Positions 6,342-15,021 of a DNA stretch of 16,965 nt are shown one piece after another (position 1 is the stretch's first letter; each line of letters starts with the position of its first letter). The DNA is from Sulfurospirillum sp. UBA6790 (GTDB lineage: Bacteria > Campylobacterota > Campylobacteria > Campylobacterales > Sulfurospirillaceae): contig DKFS01000030.1 of NCBI GenBank assembly GCA_002452855.1, positions 1-16,965 of the forward strand. The letters run 5' to 3'. A model generated the notes under the pieces. It worked only from the letters and a program-made list of their open reading frames with translations. It did not search any database and was not told where the DNA came from. The translations under genes and the position numbers were made by a program.

Positions 6342-7424
6342 GTGAAATACATAGGTTTTTTTATTCTTTTAATAGCTCAAATCGTTTTGGCTGCTGATGC
6401 TGAACTTCCTGCTCCTGCTTCAAAAGCAGAGTTCGTTTATCCAGATTTTTCACAATGCTATGACAAAAACAAACACTCTATTGTCTATTTTGGAACAACT
6501 CGTGCTGTTGCAATTAGTGAAAAACAAGCAGTTGCCTATTCAAAAGAGAAACCTAGTGTTCCTTATGTACGTTATGATTATCTTTCCCATTTATACCTTT
6601 TTGACTCTCCTAAGCCTTTAATGCCTATTAAATTAAAACCTACCAGCGAATTAAAAGTTGGTGAGTGGTTGGAAAGTCTGACGGACAATTCATTGATTGT
6701 CGTGAATGCATCAAAAATTGGTCAAACAACGAGCGAGCTTTTTGAATTTGCTGGTAAAGGCGAAATCAATAGTATTGTAGGTGGGTTGTGTTGTGAAATG
6801 TATGGCTTAGGCATCGGTGAGCAATTTTTCATAGCTTCTGAAGAATTAGAGCGTTTTATTAATGGTAAATCAATGGCCTATCCAGAATTTGGTGCCCGCT
6901 TTGCCGAGAATAATGAAAGTGTTGTCGTTGATTTTGTGGATCCAAATTTTAAAGCAGCAAAAATCAAAGCCGGTGATGTTATTACCGAACTCAATGGTCA
7001 AAAAATTAAAACATTGGCACAGTTGAATGATATTTTAAAATCACTCAAGGATACTTCTAAAATAAGTGCCAAAATTAAGCGGGATGGTGCATGGATAGAA
7101 GAAAATATTCGCGTTCCAAAACCTGAGCCTAAAAAAGTACCACTCCCTAAAAAGAAAGTACCATTACCAACGCCTAAAAAAGAGAGTTATTTACATACAA
7201 AAGGGTTTACATTTAATAATGATTTGCAGATTATTGATATTAAACATGGATCTTTCGCAGAGCAAAGTGGTCTAAAAATTGGGGACCGTCTCATGCAAAT
7301 TAATGGGCAACCTGTTGGGAAAGTTGTAGAAGCAGATGCTTATTTAAATAACAAGCATGATGTTGAGACCAATCTGTTATTTGACCGTGATGATTTTCAG
7401 TTTTTTGTTACATTAAAACGTTAA
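6342..7424 (+). CDS. pflC: Periplasmic HtrA-like pseudoprotease with two PDZ domains, PflC-like
   Basis: This 360-aa secreted protein has a signal peptide at residues 1-17 to 20 (hydrophobic run ending AQIVLA, then ADAELP). A degenerate trypsin-like domain at about 35-175 follows. The catalytic serine loop of HtrA (GNSGG) is replaced by SIVGG at about 144-148, and I find no matching catalytic histidine, so protease activity is unlikely. PDZ1 is at about 181-258, a proline/lysine linker with repeated KVPLP at about 259-281, and PDZ2 at about 284-360. C39, C150 and C151 could form a disulfide. The start is GTG at 6342 with AGGGG 6 nt upstream. The place matches C. jejuni Cj1643, described as PflC, a scaffold of the flagellar motor disks. 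That assignment rests on recollection and synteny. Confidence 0.75.
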   Translation: MKYIGFFILLIAQIVLAADAELPAPASKAEFVYPDFSQCYDKNKHSIVYFGTTRAVAISEKQAVAYSKEKPSVPYVRYDYLSHLYLFDSPKPLMPIKLKPTSELKVGEWLESLTDNSLIVVNASKIGQTTSELFEFAGKGEINSIVGGLCCEMYGLGIGEQFFIASEELERFINGKSMAYPEFGARFAENNESVVVDFVDPNFKAAKIKAGDVITELNGQKIKTLAQLNDILKSLKDTSKISAKIKRDGAWIEENIRVPKPEPKKVPLPKKKVPLPTPKKESYLHTKGFTFNNDLQIIDIKHGSFAEQSGLKIGDRLMQINGQPVGKVVEADAYLNNKHDVETNLLFDRDDFQFFVTLKR

Positions 7425-7436
7425 TAAAGGGTTTCG

Positions 7437-8300
7437 TTGATTTTACGTCATGAATTACTGGCTCGATTTGAGCATTTTTTACAAACAAACATTCCACAGA
7501 TTGAAAGTTTTCATCCATATTTTAACCAAGCATTCCGTGAGATGCTCGATGTTGGTGGTAAGCGTTTCCGTCCTCTTTTATTGCTCAGTGTCGTTGAAAG
7601 TTGCAATCCTTTGCTCATACAAAACGCCTTGCCAGTTGCACTGGGTTTAGAGATGATGCACACGTATTCACTCATTCATGATGATTTGCCATGTATGGAT
7701 AACGCAGCACTAAGGCGAGGTCATGCTACGTTACATGTCACGTATGACGAGACGACTGCTGTATTGGTGGGCGATGCACTGAATACGCATGCGTTTTATC
7801 TTTTAGCTAATGCTCCTTTAAGTGCTGAAGTTAAAATCAAATTGGTTTCGATTCTTTCAGGTGACGCCGGAATCTACGGCATGGTGCTAGGTCAAGCCAT
7901 TGACTGCTTTTTTGAGGACAAACATCTTAATGTGGATGAGCTTACCTTCTTGCATCTGCACAAAACAGCCAAACTCATTGCCGCTTCATTAGCGATGGGC
8001 GCAGTTATCTGTGATTTAGATGCTGCATCGCAAGAAGCACTGTATCATTTTGGACTCAAATTAGGACTTTTATTTCAAGTGCAAGATGACATTATTGATG
8101 CAACATTGACAAGCGAAGAAGCAGGCAAACCCACGTTGAATGACGGGCATAAAAACTCATTTGTGAATTTGTTGGGTTTACACGGTGCAGAGAGCGAAAA
8201 ACAAAAGCTTTTACAAGAGCTTGATAGAGAACTAGATAAGCTAGATACGGCTTTGTCAGAAAGACTAAAAGGTATCGTTACTGACTATTTTAAAGGATAA
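7437..8300 (+). CDS. ispA: Farnesyl diphosphate synthase (short-chain polyprenyl synthase)
   Basis: This 287-aa protein condenses isopentenyl with dimethylallyl and geranyl diphosphate to make farnesyl diphosphate, precursor of undecaprenyl lipid carriers and quinone tails. It has GGKRFRP at 40-46, the first aspartate motif DDLPCMD at 82-88 (the DDxxxxD bacterial type), GQAID at 152-156, and the second motif DDIID at 217-221. An aromatic residue (Y77) five places before the first aspartate motif, plus the two-residue insertion in it, matches E. coli IspA and points to a C15 product. The start is TTG at 7437, supported by AAGG at 7427-7430. The next in-frame ATG would remove about 35 residues including conserved sequence. 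Confidence 0.93.
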   Translation: MILRHELLARFEHFLQTNIPQIESFHPYFNQAFREMLDVGGKRFRPLLLLSVVESCNPLLIQNALPVALGLEMMHTYSLIHDDLPCMDNAALRRGHATLHVTYDETTAVLVGDALNTHAFYLLANAPLSAEVKIKLVSILSGDAGIYGMVLGQAIDCFFEDKHLNVDELTFLHLHKTAKLIAASLAMGAVICDLDAASQEALYHFGLKLGLLFQVQDDIIDATLTSEEAGKPTLNDGHKNSFVNLLGLHGAESEKQKLLQELDRELDKLDTALSERLKGIVTDYFKG

Positions 8301-8308
8301 GTATTATT

Positions 8309-10282
8309 ATGGAAAATCTAAAAATGTTAAAAAAACAAGCGGATACGATTCGTTTTCTAGCAGCCGATATGGTTCAACGTGCCAACAGCGGACACCCAGG
8401 TGCGCCTATGGGACTGGCAGATATTGTGACTATTTTAGCACGTCATATTTCGCACAATCCAAAAAATCCAAAATGGTTGAACCGAGATCGTCTCGTTTTT
8501 AGTGGTGGACATGCCTCCGCGCTTGTGTACTCTTTTTTACATTTAACAGGTTATGACTTAAGCCTTGAAGATTTAAAAAATTTTAGACAATTAGGAAGTA
8601 AAACACCAGGCCATCCAGAATACGGTGACGTTCCCGGTGTTGAAGTCACAACGGGACCTTTAGGACAAGGCATCTCTAATGCCGTTGGTTTCGCGATGGC
8701 TTCTAAATATGCTTCAGCTATTTTAAATACACCTACGGCTGAAATTATCACACATAAAGTCTATTGTTTATGTGGAGATGGCGATCTTCAAGAGGGTATC
8801 AGCTATGAAGCGTGCTCGCTTGCAGGACATTTAAGTTTAGATAATTTGGTAGTGATTTACGATAGCAATGCTATTACGATTGAGGGTGACACTTCTATTG
8901 CTTGGAGCGAAGATGTTAAACGTCGTTTTGAAGCACAAGGTTGGGAAGTATCGCGTATTGATGGTCACGATTACGATGAAATCAATACCGTTTTAGAAAA
9001 ATCAAAAGAACAAACAAAACCTTATTTAATTATTGCCGATACAACCATCGCTAAAGGTGCATGTAAAATGGAAGGTAGCCATCATGCACATGGCGCTCCC
9101 TTGGGATGCGATGAAATTAAAAATGCCAAAATAAAAGCAGGATTTGACCCTGAAAAAGAGTTTCACGTCGATGAAGATGTCAAAGCACGCTTTAGTTGTG
9201 CTCTTGAAAAAGGTGACCTTGCAGAAGCACAATGGAATGCGTTGATTAAAAATAGTGTGAGCGCTGAGCAAAAAGACCTTTTAGCCTCATTACAGAACCC
9301 TGATTTCTCAAAAATTGAGTGGCCTGTGTTTGATGCAGATATTGCTACACGTGATAGTAATGGTAAAATTTTGAATGCCATCGCAAAAGCAATCCCTGGA
9401 TTTTTAGGGGGTAGTGCTGATTTAGGACCATCCAATAAGAGCGAACTCAATGGCATGGGTGATTATCCATTAGGTCGCAATATTCACTTTGGAATTCGTG
9501 AACATGCAATGGGTGCGATTAACAATGCATTTGCACTGTACGGACTGTTTATTCCTTTTGCGGCAACGTTTTTTATCTTTAGTGATTATATGAAACCTTC
9601 CGTTCGTTTGGCGGCATTGATGAAATTAAAGAATTTTTATGTCTGGACACACGATAGTATTGGTGTCGGCGAAGATGGACCAACACACCAACCTATTGAG
9701 CAACTCAGTCAATTTAGAGCGCTTCCAAATTTTTATGTTTATCGCCCATGTGATGGAAGAGAAAATGTTAAATCTTGGCAAAAAGCGCTTAGTATGCAAG
9801 CGCCATCGGCTTTTGTTTGCTCACGTCAAAAACTCAAAGCTTTAAAAGATGATCGTGCATATGGGGATGTTGAAAATGGTGGATATTTGCTTAAAAAACG
9901 CGATAATGCTACAGTGACCTTGCTTGCCAGTGGTAGCGAAGTCTATATGGCTCTTGAAGTTGGGTGCATGCTGACAAAAATGGGTGTTGTCACAAACATC
10001 GTGAGTGTGCCTTGTTTTGATCTCTTAGTAGAGCAAGAGCAAGCGTACATCAACACCATTATTGATCCGAAAACAAAAACATTTGCTATTGAAGCGAGCG
10101 CTGGTGTTGAATGGTACCGATATGCTGATGAAGTGATTGGTATGAAACGTTTTGGAGCGAGTGGTCCTGCGGAGCTTTTATTTGAGAAATTTGGCTTAAC
10201 AGCGGATAGTGTAACTGAAAAAATATGTGCAACATTAGGCGTAGTTTATCAAAAAAGTAGCGATACCGGTTGTAAGTGTTAG
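8309..10282 (+). CDS. tkt: Transketolase
   Basis: This 657-aa thiamine diphosphate enzyme moves two-carbon units between sugar phosphates in the pentose phosphate pathway. It has the catalytic SGHPG at 27-31, GHPEYG and TGPLGQG at about 101-121, and the thiamine-binding GDGDLQEG at 156-163. HGAPLG is at 261-266, and the pyrimidine domain carries FGIREHAMG at 394-402 with glutamate E398. The usual length is about 630-665. The C-terminus ends TGCKC, an unusual cysteine pair I do not associate with the family. The ribosome binding site AAGGA lies inside the last codons of ispA, 8 nt separate the genes, and the phosphatase gene starts 1 nt after the tkt stop. Confidence 0.97.
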   Translation: MENLKMLKKQADTIRFLAADMVQRANSGHPGAPMGLADIVTILARHISHNPKNPKWLNRDRLVFSGGHASALVYSFLHLTGYDLSLEDLKNFRQLGSKTPGHPEYGDVPGVEVTTGPLGQGISNAVGFAMASKYASAILNTPTAEIITHKVYCLCGDGDLQEGISYEACSLAGHLSLDNLVVIYDSNAITIEGDTSIAWSEDVKRRFEAQGWEVSRIDGHDYDEINTVLEKSKEQTKPYLIIADTTIAKGACKMEGSHHAHGAPLGCDEIKNAKIKAGFDPEKEFHVDEDVKARFSCALEKGDLAEAQWNALIKNSVSAEQKDLLASLQNPDFSKIEWPVFDADIATRDSNGKILNAIAKAIPGFLGGSADLGPSNKSELNGMGDYPLGRNIHFGIREHAMGAINNAFALYGLFIPFAATFFIFSDYMKPSVRLAALMKLKNFYVWTHDSIGVGEDGPTHQPIEQLSQFRALPNFYVYRPCDGRENVKSWQKALSMQAPSAFVCSRQKLKALKDDRAYGDVENGGYLLKKRDNATVTLLASGSEVYMALEVGCMLTKMGVVTNIVSVPCFDLLVEQEQAYINTIIDPKTKTFAIEASAGVEWYRYADEVIGMKRFGASGPAELLFEKFGLTADSVTEKICATLGVVYQKSSDTGCKC

Positions 10283-10283
10283 T

Positions 10284-10940
10284 ATGAATAGAACCATTAT
10301 TTTTGATCTCGATGGTACGCTTTTAGATACGTTAGAAGATATTGCTATTAGCGCAAATTTTGCTTTAACGTCTTTAGGTTTTAAACAAGAGCCTAAAGAT
10401 GCCTACCGTTATTATGTTGGCGAAGGTGTTTTTAAATTATTTGAAAATATTTTTGCCAACGACCCACAATCTGAAGAGACGATTCAAAAAGCTGTTGCAC
10501 TTTTTGAAGAGCATTACGCCAAACAGTTTTATCAAAATACGAAACTCTATGATGGCATCAGTAAGATGCTGACTTTTCTTCAAAAACGTGGCTTTAAAAT
10601 GGCAATTCTTTCCAATAAACCCGATAGCTTTACAAAAATGTGCGCGCTTAAGTATTTAAGAGCATGGCACTTTGATGTTGTTTTTGGTGCGCGTAAAGAG
10701 GTTCCTAGAAAGCCAGACCCTACGAGTGCACTAGAAATTGCGCAGCTTTTACATGTAAAAGTAGAAGAGTGTTTTTATCTAGGCGATACGATGATTGATA
10801 TGCAAACGGCAAATCGTGCAGGCGCAATTGCATTGGGCGCATTATGGGGCTTTAGAGATGCTGAAGAGTTGCAAAAACATGGAGCAAAATACCTTTTAAA
10901 CTCCCCCAGCGAAGTGATTAAACTCCTCGCTGAGGTTTAG
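10284..10940 (+). CDS. gph: HAD-family phosphatase, phosphoglycolate phosphatase-like
   Basis: This 218-aa haloacid dehalogenase-type hydrolase has motif I DLDGT (8-12) with nucleophile D8 and acid/base D10, motif II serine S110 (AILSNKPD), motif III lysine K143 (RKPDP), and motif IV GDTMID (167-172). A helical cap lies between about residues 15 and 85. The pattern PRKPDP...YLGDT is typical of Gph, which removes phosphate from 2-phosphoglycolate made during DNA repair, but HAD substrate assignment by motif is uncertain and a sugar phosphate or nucleotide substrate is possible. It starts 1 nt after the tkt stop, so translation is probably coupled. It converges with the receptor gene 11 nt away. 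Confidence 0.85.
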   Translation: MNRTIIFDLDGTLLDTLEDIAISANFALTSLGFKQEPKDAYRYYVGEGVFKLFENIFANDPQSEETIQKAVALFEEHYAKQFYQNTKLYDGISKMLTFLQKRGFKMAILSNKPDSFTKMCALKYLRAWHFDVVFGARKEVPRKPDPTSALEIAQLLHVKVEECFYLGDTMIDMQTANRAGAIALGALWGFRDAEELQKHGAKYLLNSPSEVIKLLAEV

Positions 10941-10946
10941 GCTTTA
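10904..10946 (+). terminator. Weak candidate terminator at the end of gph
   Basis: CAGCGA (10907-10912) pairs with TCGCTG (10927-10932) around a 14-nt loop, with a few further C-G pairs across a mismatch. The interrupted T-rich TTTAGGCTTT follows. The stem lies inside the last codons of gph. The 11-nt convergent gap leaves no other obvious terminator, but the long loop makes this doubtful. Confidence 0.25.
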
Positions 10947-10951
10947 AGTGT

Positions 10952-12835
10952 TTAGGATTTAAATTTTCCTAGCTCATTGTTGAGGTTTTCCGTCATGACA
11001 TGTAAATGCTCACTGGCTTGAGAAACATTGTCAATACTGCCTACATTTTCTTTTGAAATGACATTGATTTTTTCAATTTCTGTCACCATGCCTTTAATTT
11101 GCTTTGCGGTATCGACAAAGCTATTGACGGTCATGTAGGTATCTTCAATCGTCTTTTTAATCGTTGCATCAATCGTATTCATCCCACTTTGAAGCTCGTT
11201 GGAAATGTTAGCTAAATCATTCACTTCATTAGCATTAGCTGCAATATCTGTATTGGCATCCATAATGGATTGAACCACGACATTAATCGTTGCATCAATT
11301 TCTACCAAGCTCTTTTGGGTACGTTCAGCCAATTTTCTTACTTCATCGGCAACCACGGCAAATCCACGTCCATGTTCACCTGCACGTGCTGCTTCAATAG
11401 CGGCATTAAGGGCTAAGAGATTGGTTTGGTCTGCAATATCACGAATAATACTTAACACCTCTTTGACCTCATTAGCATTTTGGCTCACGGTATTAAGACG
11501 TTCTGCTAAATTTTGTTCTTTTGTTGCAGTAAGTTGCATGGTACGTTCAAGATGTTCTGCTTGATTTTTAACCGTATTGATATCCAGTTCTGTTTTACGC
11601 AACGCTTCTTGTGAAATGGTTGCTTTTTCAACAGAGGCTTCTATCGTTTGCGTAAGTGCAATGCCATTGTCTTTTGTTTGCGTAACAATTTTTGACTCGG
11701 TATCTGCGTTGCGTACGACTTCAGAGGCGGTACGAGAGAGCTCTTCGGAAATAGAAGCATTTTCATTACTAATCGTTTTTGATTTTTTTACGATTTCATG
11801 AAGCTTTTCAATAAAGAGATTAATATTGTGTGATACTTGACCAAATTCATCGTTGCTATGAACTTCAAGACGTTGTCTTAAATCACCTTCACTGCTAGAG
11901 AGGTCTTTTACGACATCATTTAACTCTTCTAGCGGTTTCAATAGTTTTTTAATTAAAAAAATCATGACGATAATAGAGAGCAAAAGCATCCCAATTCCAA
12001 TGAAAAGGAGTTGTTTCATTTGAATATCTAAGAAATGATACGCAACCGCTTTATCAAACGTAATACAAGGTTTCCAACCCGTTTCATTAGAAAGTTTAAA
12101 TGCTAAAACCTTTTCTTGACTATCTGAGGTATAGTTGATAATCGCCTCTTTTTGACCACCTAATTGTTGCGCTAGTTGAGGGTTGAGTGTTTTTAAATCT
12201 TTTCCAACCATCTCTTTATTAGGATGGGCTAATATAATATTGGCAGAGTCTAATAAAATGCCATAACCTCCATTAAATTGAACATCCTCAATCGCTTTGA
12301 CAATAGTATCTAGCGCAACAGATGTTGCCACAACGGCTATGAGTTTATTGTCTTTATAAATAGGTGCATAAATAGCCACAACATACTTTTTGAGTGAAGC
12401 ACTAATATAAGCATTCGTCGCTCCAGCTTTTCCTTTCTCTTTTGCATCTTTATACCAAGGGCGTATACGCGCATCAAACCCTTTAGGTGCTTTTTTCTCT
12501 CCTGCATACACCATTTTACCATCAGCTTCATAGCCAACAAAAGTATCGAGCCCGTTAATACTTTTAGTTAAGTGAAGTAGTTGGTCATTTAGTTCAGTGT
12601 CATTCATAGTTTCAAGTGCTTGAAGTTTGATAGCCGTTGCACTCACGACATCCCGTTTCGCCTCGACCCACAAGTCAATGTAATCTGTCAAAGAGTTTGA
12701 AGCTATTTGTAGGCTACTTTCTATTTGTGTGATACTGTTTTGTTTTGTTTCAATATAATTAACAATTCCAAAAGCTGTAAGACTCACACACATTAATAGC
12801 GCAATAATGAGGGTTACTTTCGTTTTGAAGTGCAT
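10952..12835 (-). CDS. Methyl-accepting chemotaxis protein with dCache sensor, receptor A
   Basis: This 627-aa receptor (from 12835) has TM1 at about 7-27, a periplasmic dCache domain at about 35-270, TM2 at about 275-297, HAMP at about 298-350, and a cytoplasmic signalling coiled coil with the conserved hairpin tip at about 468-505. It signals to CheA/CheW. The proximal pocket has the RPWY core (R125, W127, Y128) and Y143, but F120 and S172 occupy positions where amino-acid-binding dCache domains have Tyr and Asp. The ligand is therefore probably not a standard amino acid. An in-frame ATG lies at 12862, but AGGAG sits just before the ATG at 12835 and the promoter predicts a start near 12864, so 12835 is preferred. 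There is no C-terminal receptor pentapeptide (it ends GKFKS). Confidence 0.93.
   Translation of the reverse strand: MHFKTKVTLIIALLMCVSLTAFGIVNYIETKQNSITQIESSLQIASNSLTDYIDLWVEAKRDVVSATAIKLQALETMNDTELNDQLLHLTKSINGLDTFVGYEADGKMVYAGEKKAPKGFDARIRPWYKDAKEKGKAGATNAYISASLKKYVVAIYAPIYKDNKLIAVVATSVALDTIVKAIEDVQFNGGYGILLDSANIILAHPNKEMVGKDLKTLNPQLAQQLGGQKEAIINYTSDSQEKVLAFKLSNETGWKPCITFDKAVAYHFLDIQMKQLLFIGIGMLLLSIIVMIFLIKKLLKPLEELNDVVKDLSSSEGDLRQRLEVHSNDEFGQVSHNINLFIEKLHEIVKKSKTISNENASISEELSRTASEVVRNADTESKIVTQTKDNGIALTQTIEASVEKATISQEALRKTELDINTVKNQAEHLERTMQLTATKEQNLAERLNTVSQNANEVKEVLSIIRDIADQTNLLALNAAIEAARAGEHGRGFAVVADEVRKLAERTQKSLVEIDATINVVVQSIMDANTDIAANANEVNDLANISNELQSGMNTIDATIKKTIEDTYMTVNSFVDTAKQIKGMVTEIEKINVISKENVGSIDNVSQASEHLHVMTENLNNELGKFKS
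11385..11515 (-). repeat. 131-bp identical tract shared by the two receptor genes, copy 1
   Basis: Bases 11385-11515 are identical to 13421-13551. They encode the start of the signalling hairpin tip of receptor A. Flanking sequence has several synonymous differences between the two genes. A further 47-bp identical stretch is 11241-11287 against 13277-13323. Confidence 0.9.
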
Positions 12836-12870
12836 GGCAACTCCTTTTTTAATGATGTACAAAACATTTC

Positions 12871-12879
12871 ATTATAGCA
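12871..12879 (-). promoter_or_regulatory. Extended -10 promoter of receptor A
   Basis: On the minus strand the sequence reads TGCTATAAT, a perfect -10 hexamer with the TG extension. It gives a start near 12864 and a leader of about 29 nt to the ATG at 12835. There is no clear -35. I see neither a sigma-54 (GG-N10-GC) nor a sigma-28-like box, so housekeeping sigma control is likely. Confidence 0.65.
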
Positions 12880-12954
12880 TTTAAGAGTTGTTAAAAAGTC
12901 GTTAGATAAACATAGGGTATAAAAGCGTACTAAATTTGAGTGAAGGCGATACAC

Positions 12955-12978
12955 AAAGCCAAGCAGATGCTTGGCTTT
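12955..12978 (-). terminator. Intrinsic terminator after receptor B
   Basis: A perfect 10-bp inverted repeat, 12955-12964 with 12969-12978 (AAAGCCAAGC / GCTTGGCTTT), has a 4-nt loop and lies 9 nt past the receptor B stop. On the minus strand the 3' arm ends in TTT, followed by GTGT, a weak U-tract. It insulates receptor A from receptor B, agreeing with receptor A having its own promoter. Confidence 0.7.
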
Positions 12979-12987
12979 AAAAAACAA

Positions 12988-14853
12988 TTATGACTTAAAC
13001 TTGCCCAGTTCGTTGTTGAGATTTTCCGTCATAACATGTAAATGTTCACTGGCTTGAGAGACATTATCGATGCTACCGACATTCTCTTTAGAGATGGCAT
13101 TAATCTTTTCTATCTCCTCCACAATGAGTTTGATTTTATCGGAAGTCTCAATAAAGTTATCCACATTATAGTGACTCTCATCAATGGTTTTATGAATAAT
13201 ATTCGCCACATTATTCATCCCTTCTTGCAACTCATTGGACAAGGTTGAAAGGGCATGTACATCTGCCGCATTAGCAGCAATATCTGTATTGGCATCCATA
13301 ATGGATTGAACCACGACATTAATGGTGGCATCAATCTCGACTAAACTCTTTTGAGTACGTTCAGCCAATTTTCTTACTTCATCAGCAACCACAGCAAATC
13401 CACGGCCATGTTCACCTGCGCGTGCTGCTTCAATAGCGGCATTAAGGGCTAAGAGATTGGTTTGGTCTGCAATATCACGAATAATACTTAACACCTCTTT
13501 GACCTCATTAGCATTTTGGCTCACGGTATTAAGACGTTCTGCTAAATTTTGCTCTTTGGCTGCGGTGGCTTGCATGGTATTTTCCAACTGCTCGACTTTG
13601 GTTTTTACGCCTGCAATATCCCCTTGTGTTTTACGTAAAGCTTCTTGAGATGATTTTGCTTTACCCACCGATGCTTCAATATTTTTAACTAATGCGATAC
13701 CTTCTTCTTTGGTATGTTCTACAATCTTCGATTCGGTATCGACATTTTTAACCACTTCAGAGGCGGTACGAGAGAGCTCTTCTGAAATAGAAGCATTTTC
13801 GGTACTAATGGTTTTTGATTTATTGACAATTTCATGAAGCTTTTCAATAAACTTATTGATATTACGAGAGACATGGGAGAATTCATCATTAGCAGATACA
13901 TTCAAACGCTGTCTTAAATCACCTTCACTACTGGATAACTCTTCTACTACATGATTCAAGGTATCCAGTGGTCTTAACAATGCTTTAATCAGCACCACCA
14001 TGATCCCGATGGAGAATGCCAGCATAAAAAATCCTAGCACTATTAAATCTTTGATTTGCGAGGTTAAAAAACGATACGCTTCGTCTTTATCAAATGTAAT
14101 GCCAGGAATCCATCCACTCTCCTTAGAGACTTTAAATGCAAAGATTTTATGCTCATTATTAAACTCATAGCTCAATAACCCTTCTTTCATATCGCCGAAT
14201 TTAGATGCCAAGATGGACTCTTTATTTAAGCGCTCTTTATCAGGATGTGCAATAATAATTTTTTTCGTATCCAAAAGCATTCCATAACCACCGTTAAAAT
14301 TGACATCACCTACGGTTTTAACTAACGTATCTAGTGTAATGTCAATACCGATAACCCCTTTGAATTGATGATTGGATATGATAGGTGCCATAATTGTTAC
14401 CATTAAGACTTTAGCGGTTGCTCCGATGTAGGCATCGGTAATGCCTACTTTTCCTGTCTCTTTCGCCTGTTTGTACCAGGGTCTTAGCCGCGGGTCATAG
14501 CCTACTTTTTGTGCTTTACCGCTTCCATAAATCATTCTCCCATCTTCAAATCCTATGTAAGATTCAAGTGCATCACAAGTGTGCATAAAATTGTTGAGTT
14601 GCTTTTGCAGCTCTTTTTCATCCATAGAAGTGCTATTGTCTAAGGAATGCGCCGCACCATCCACACTTTTTTTGGTAGAAGCTATCCACAAATCAATATA
14701 ATCTGTCAATGAACGCGACGCCATTGTGAGACTTTTTTCAACTTGGGCAATGCTATTTTTTTTCGTATCTATGTAGCTAAAAAAGCTAAAGATACTCAGG
14801 CTTAAAAACATTAATGCAGAAATACTCAAGATAATTTTGGCTTTGAACGACAT
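12988..14853 (-). CDS. Methyl-accepting chemotaxis protein with amino-acid-type dCache sensor, receptor B
   Basis: This 621-aa paralogue of receptor A has the same layout: TM1 about 7-27, dCache about 35-262, TM2 about 269-291, HAMP about 292-343, and signalling tip about 460-500. Its sensor keeps every position of the amino-acid-binding dCache motif with exact spacing: Y119, R124, W126, Y127, Y142 and D171. An amino acid or related amine ligand is therefore expected, though I cannot say which. An upstream in-frame ATG exists at 14883, but AGGAG lies 7 nt before the ATG at 14853 and the resulting N-terminus (MSFKAK) aligns with that of receptor A (MHFKTK). The ATG at 14859 would be only 1 nt from the ribosome binding site. 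It ends GKFKS like its partner. Confidence 0.93.
   Translation of the reverse strand: MSFKAKIILSISALMFLSLSIFSFFSYIDTKKNSIAQVEKSLTMASRSLTDYIDLWIASTKKSVDGAAHSLDNSTSMDEKELQKQLNNFMHTCDALESYIGFEDGRMIYGSGKAQKVGYDPRLRPWYKQAKETGKVGITDAYIGATAKVLMVTIMAPIISNHQFKGVIGIDITLDTLVKTVGDVNFNGGYGMLLDTKKIIIAHPDKERLNKESILASKFGDMKEGLLSYEFNNEHKIFAFKVSKESGWIPGITFDKDEAYRFLTSQIKDLIVLGFFMLAFSIGIMVVLIKALLRPLDTLNHVVEELSSSEGDLRQRLNVSANDEFSHVSRNINKFIEKLHEIVNKSKTISTENASISEELSRTASEVVKNVDTESKIVEHTKEEGIALVKNIEASVGKAKSSQEALRKTQGDIAGVKTKVEQLENTMQATAAKEQNLAERLNTVSQNANEVKEVLSIIRDIADQTNLLALNAAIEAARAGEHGRGFAVVADEVRKLAERTQKSLVEIDATINVVVQSIMDANTDIAANAADVHALSTLSNELQEGMNNVANIIHKTIDESHYNVDNFIETSDKIKLIVEEIEKINAISKENVGSIDNVSQASEHLHVMTENLNNELGKFKS
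13421..13551 (-). repeat. 131-bp identical tract shared by the two receptor genes, copy 2
   Basis: Exact match to 11385-11515 in receptor A, in direct orientation and about 2.04 kb apart. The region lies in the receptor B signalling domain. Recombination between the copies would delete one receptor and fuse the sensor of one to the signalling tip of the other. Confidence 0.9.
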
Positions 14854-14892
14854 ATCCATTCTCCTTTTGGTGTCACAAAACATTAATGAATT

Positions 14893-14898
14893 AGTTTA
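14893..14898 (-). promoter_or_regulatory. Possible -10 box of receptor B
   Basis: On the minus strand TAAACT lies in an AT-rich context, placing transcription near 14886 and leaving a leader of about 33 nt to the ATG at 14853, similar to receptor A. The match to TATAAT is only partial. Confidence 0.35.
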
Positions 14899-14988
14899 CT
14901 CATTCAAAAAGATTTGAAAATGACTTTTGCATCACTTTTGTGAAAAAAGTTTGAGGTATTCATACTAAAGAAACAACAAGCAAGATTT

Positions 14989-14997
14989 TGTTACAAT
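14989..14997 (+). promoter_or_regulatory. Extended -10 promoter of the aminotransferase gene
   Basis: TGTTACAAT (14989-14997) is TG, one base, then TACAAT, an extended -10 with one mismatch. The predicted start is near 15003-15005, about 26 nt before the ATG at 15031. It lies in the 177-nt divergent gap shared with receptor B. Confidence 0.5.
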
Positions 14998-15001
14998 CAC
15001 T

Positions 15002-15021
15002 TCTAAAACTCCACTTTTAGA
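15002..15021 (+). promoter_or_regulatory. Hairpin overlapping the aminotransferase ribosome binding site
   Basis: TCTAAAA (15002-15008) pairs with TTTTAGA (15015-15021) around a 6-nt loop. The 3' arm covers the first bases of the Shine-Dalgarno AGAGGA (15019-15024). If the transcript starts at or before 15002, the stem would partly hide the ribosome binding site. The stem is AU-rich and may be weak. Confidence 0.35.

Noticed and set aside
9026..9456. Two overlapping minus-strand frames opposite tkt
   Set aside because: Both are shadows of the transketolase linker region with no independent coding evidence.
12836..12862. Upstream ATG (12862) as start of receptor A, and similarly 14883 for receptor B
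   Set aside because: Strong AGGAG sites lie directly before the downstream ATGs, the predicted transcription starts fall at or next to the upstream ATGs, and the two proteins align from the downstream Met.
12836..12987. Sigma-54 or sigma-28 promoters before the chemoreceptor genes
   Set aside because: I looked for GG-N10-GC and flagellar-type boxes on the minus strand and found none; a good extended -10 explains receptor A.
10952..14853. Receptor pair as a mobile or horizontally acquired island
   Set aside because: No transposase, integrase, tRNA or flanking repeats, and base composition looks like the rest of the window; local duplication is simpler.
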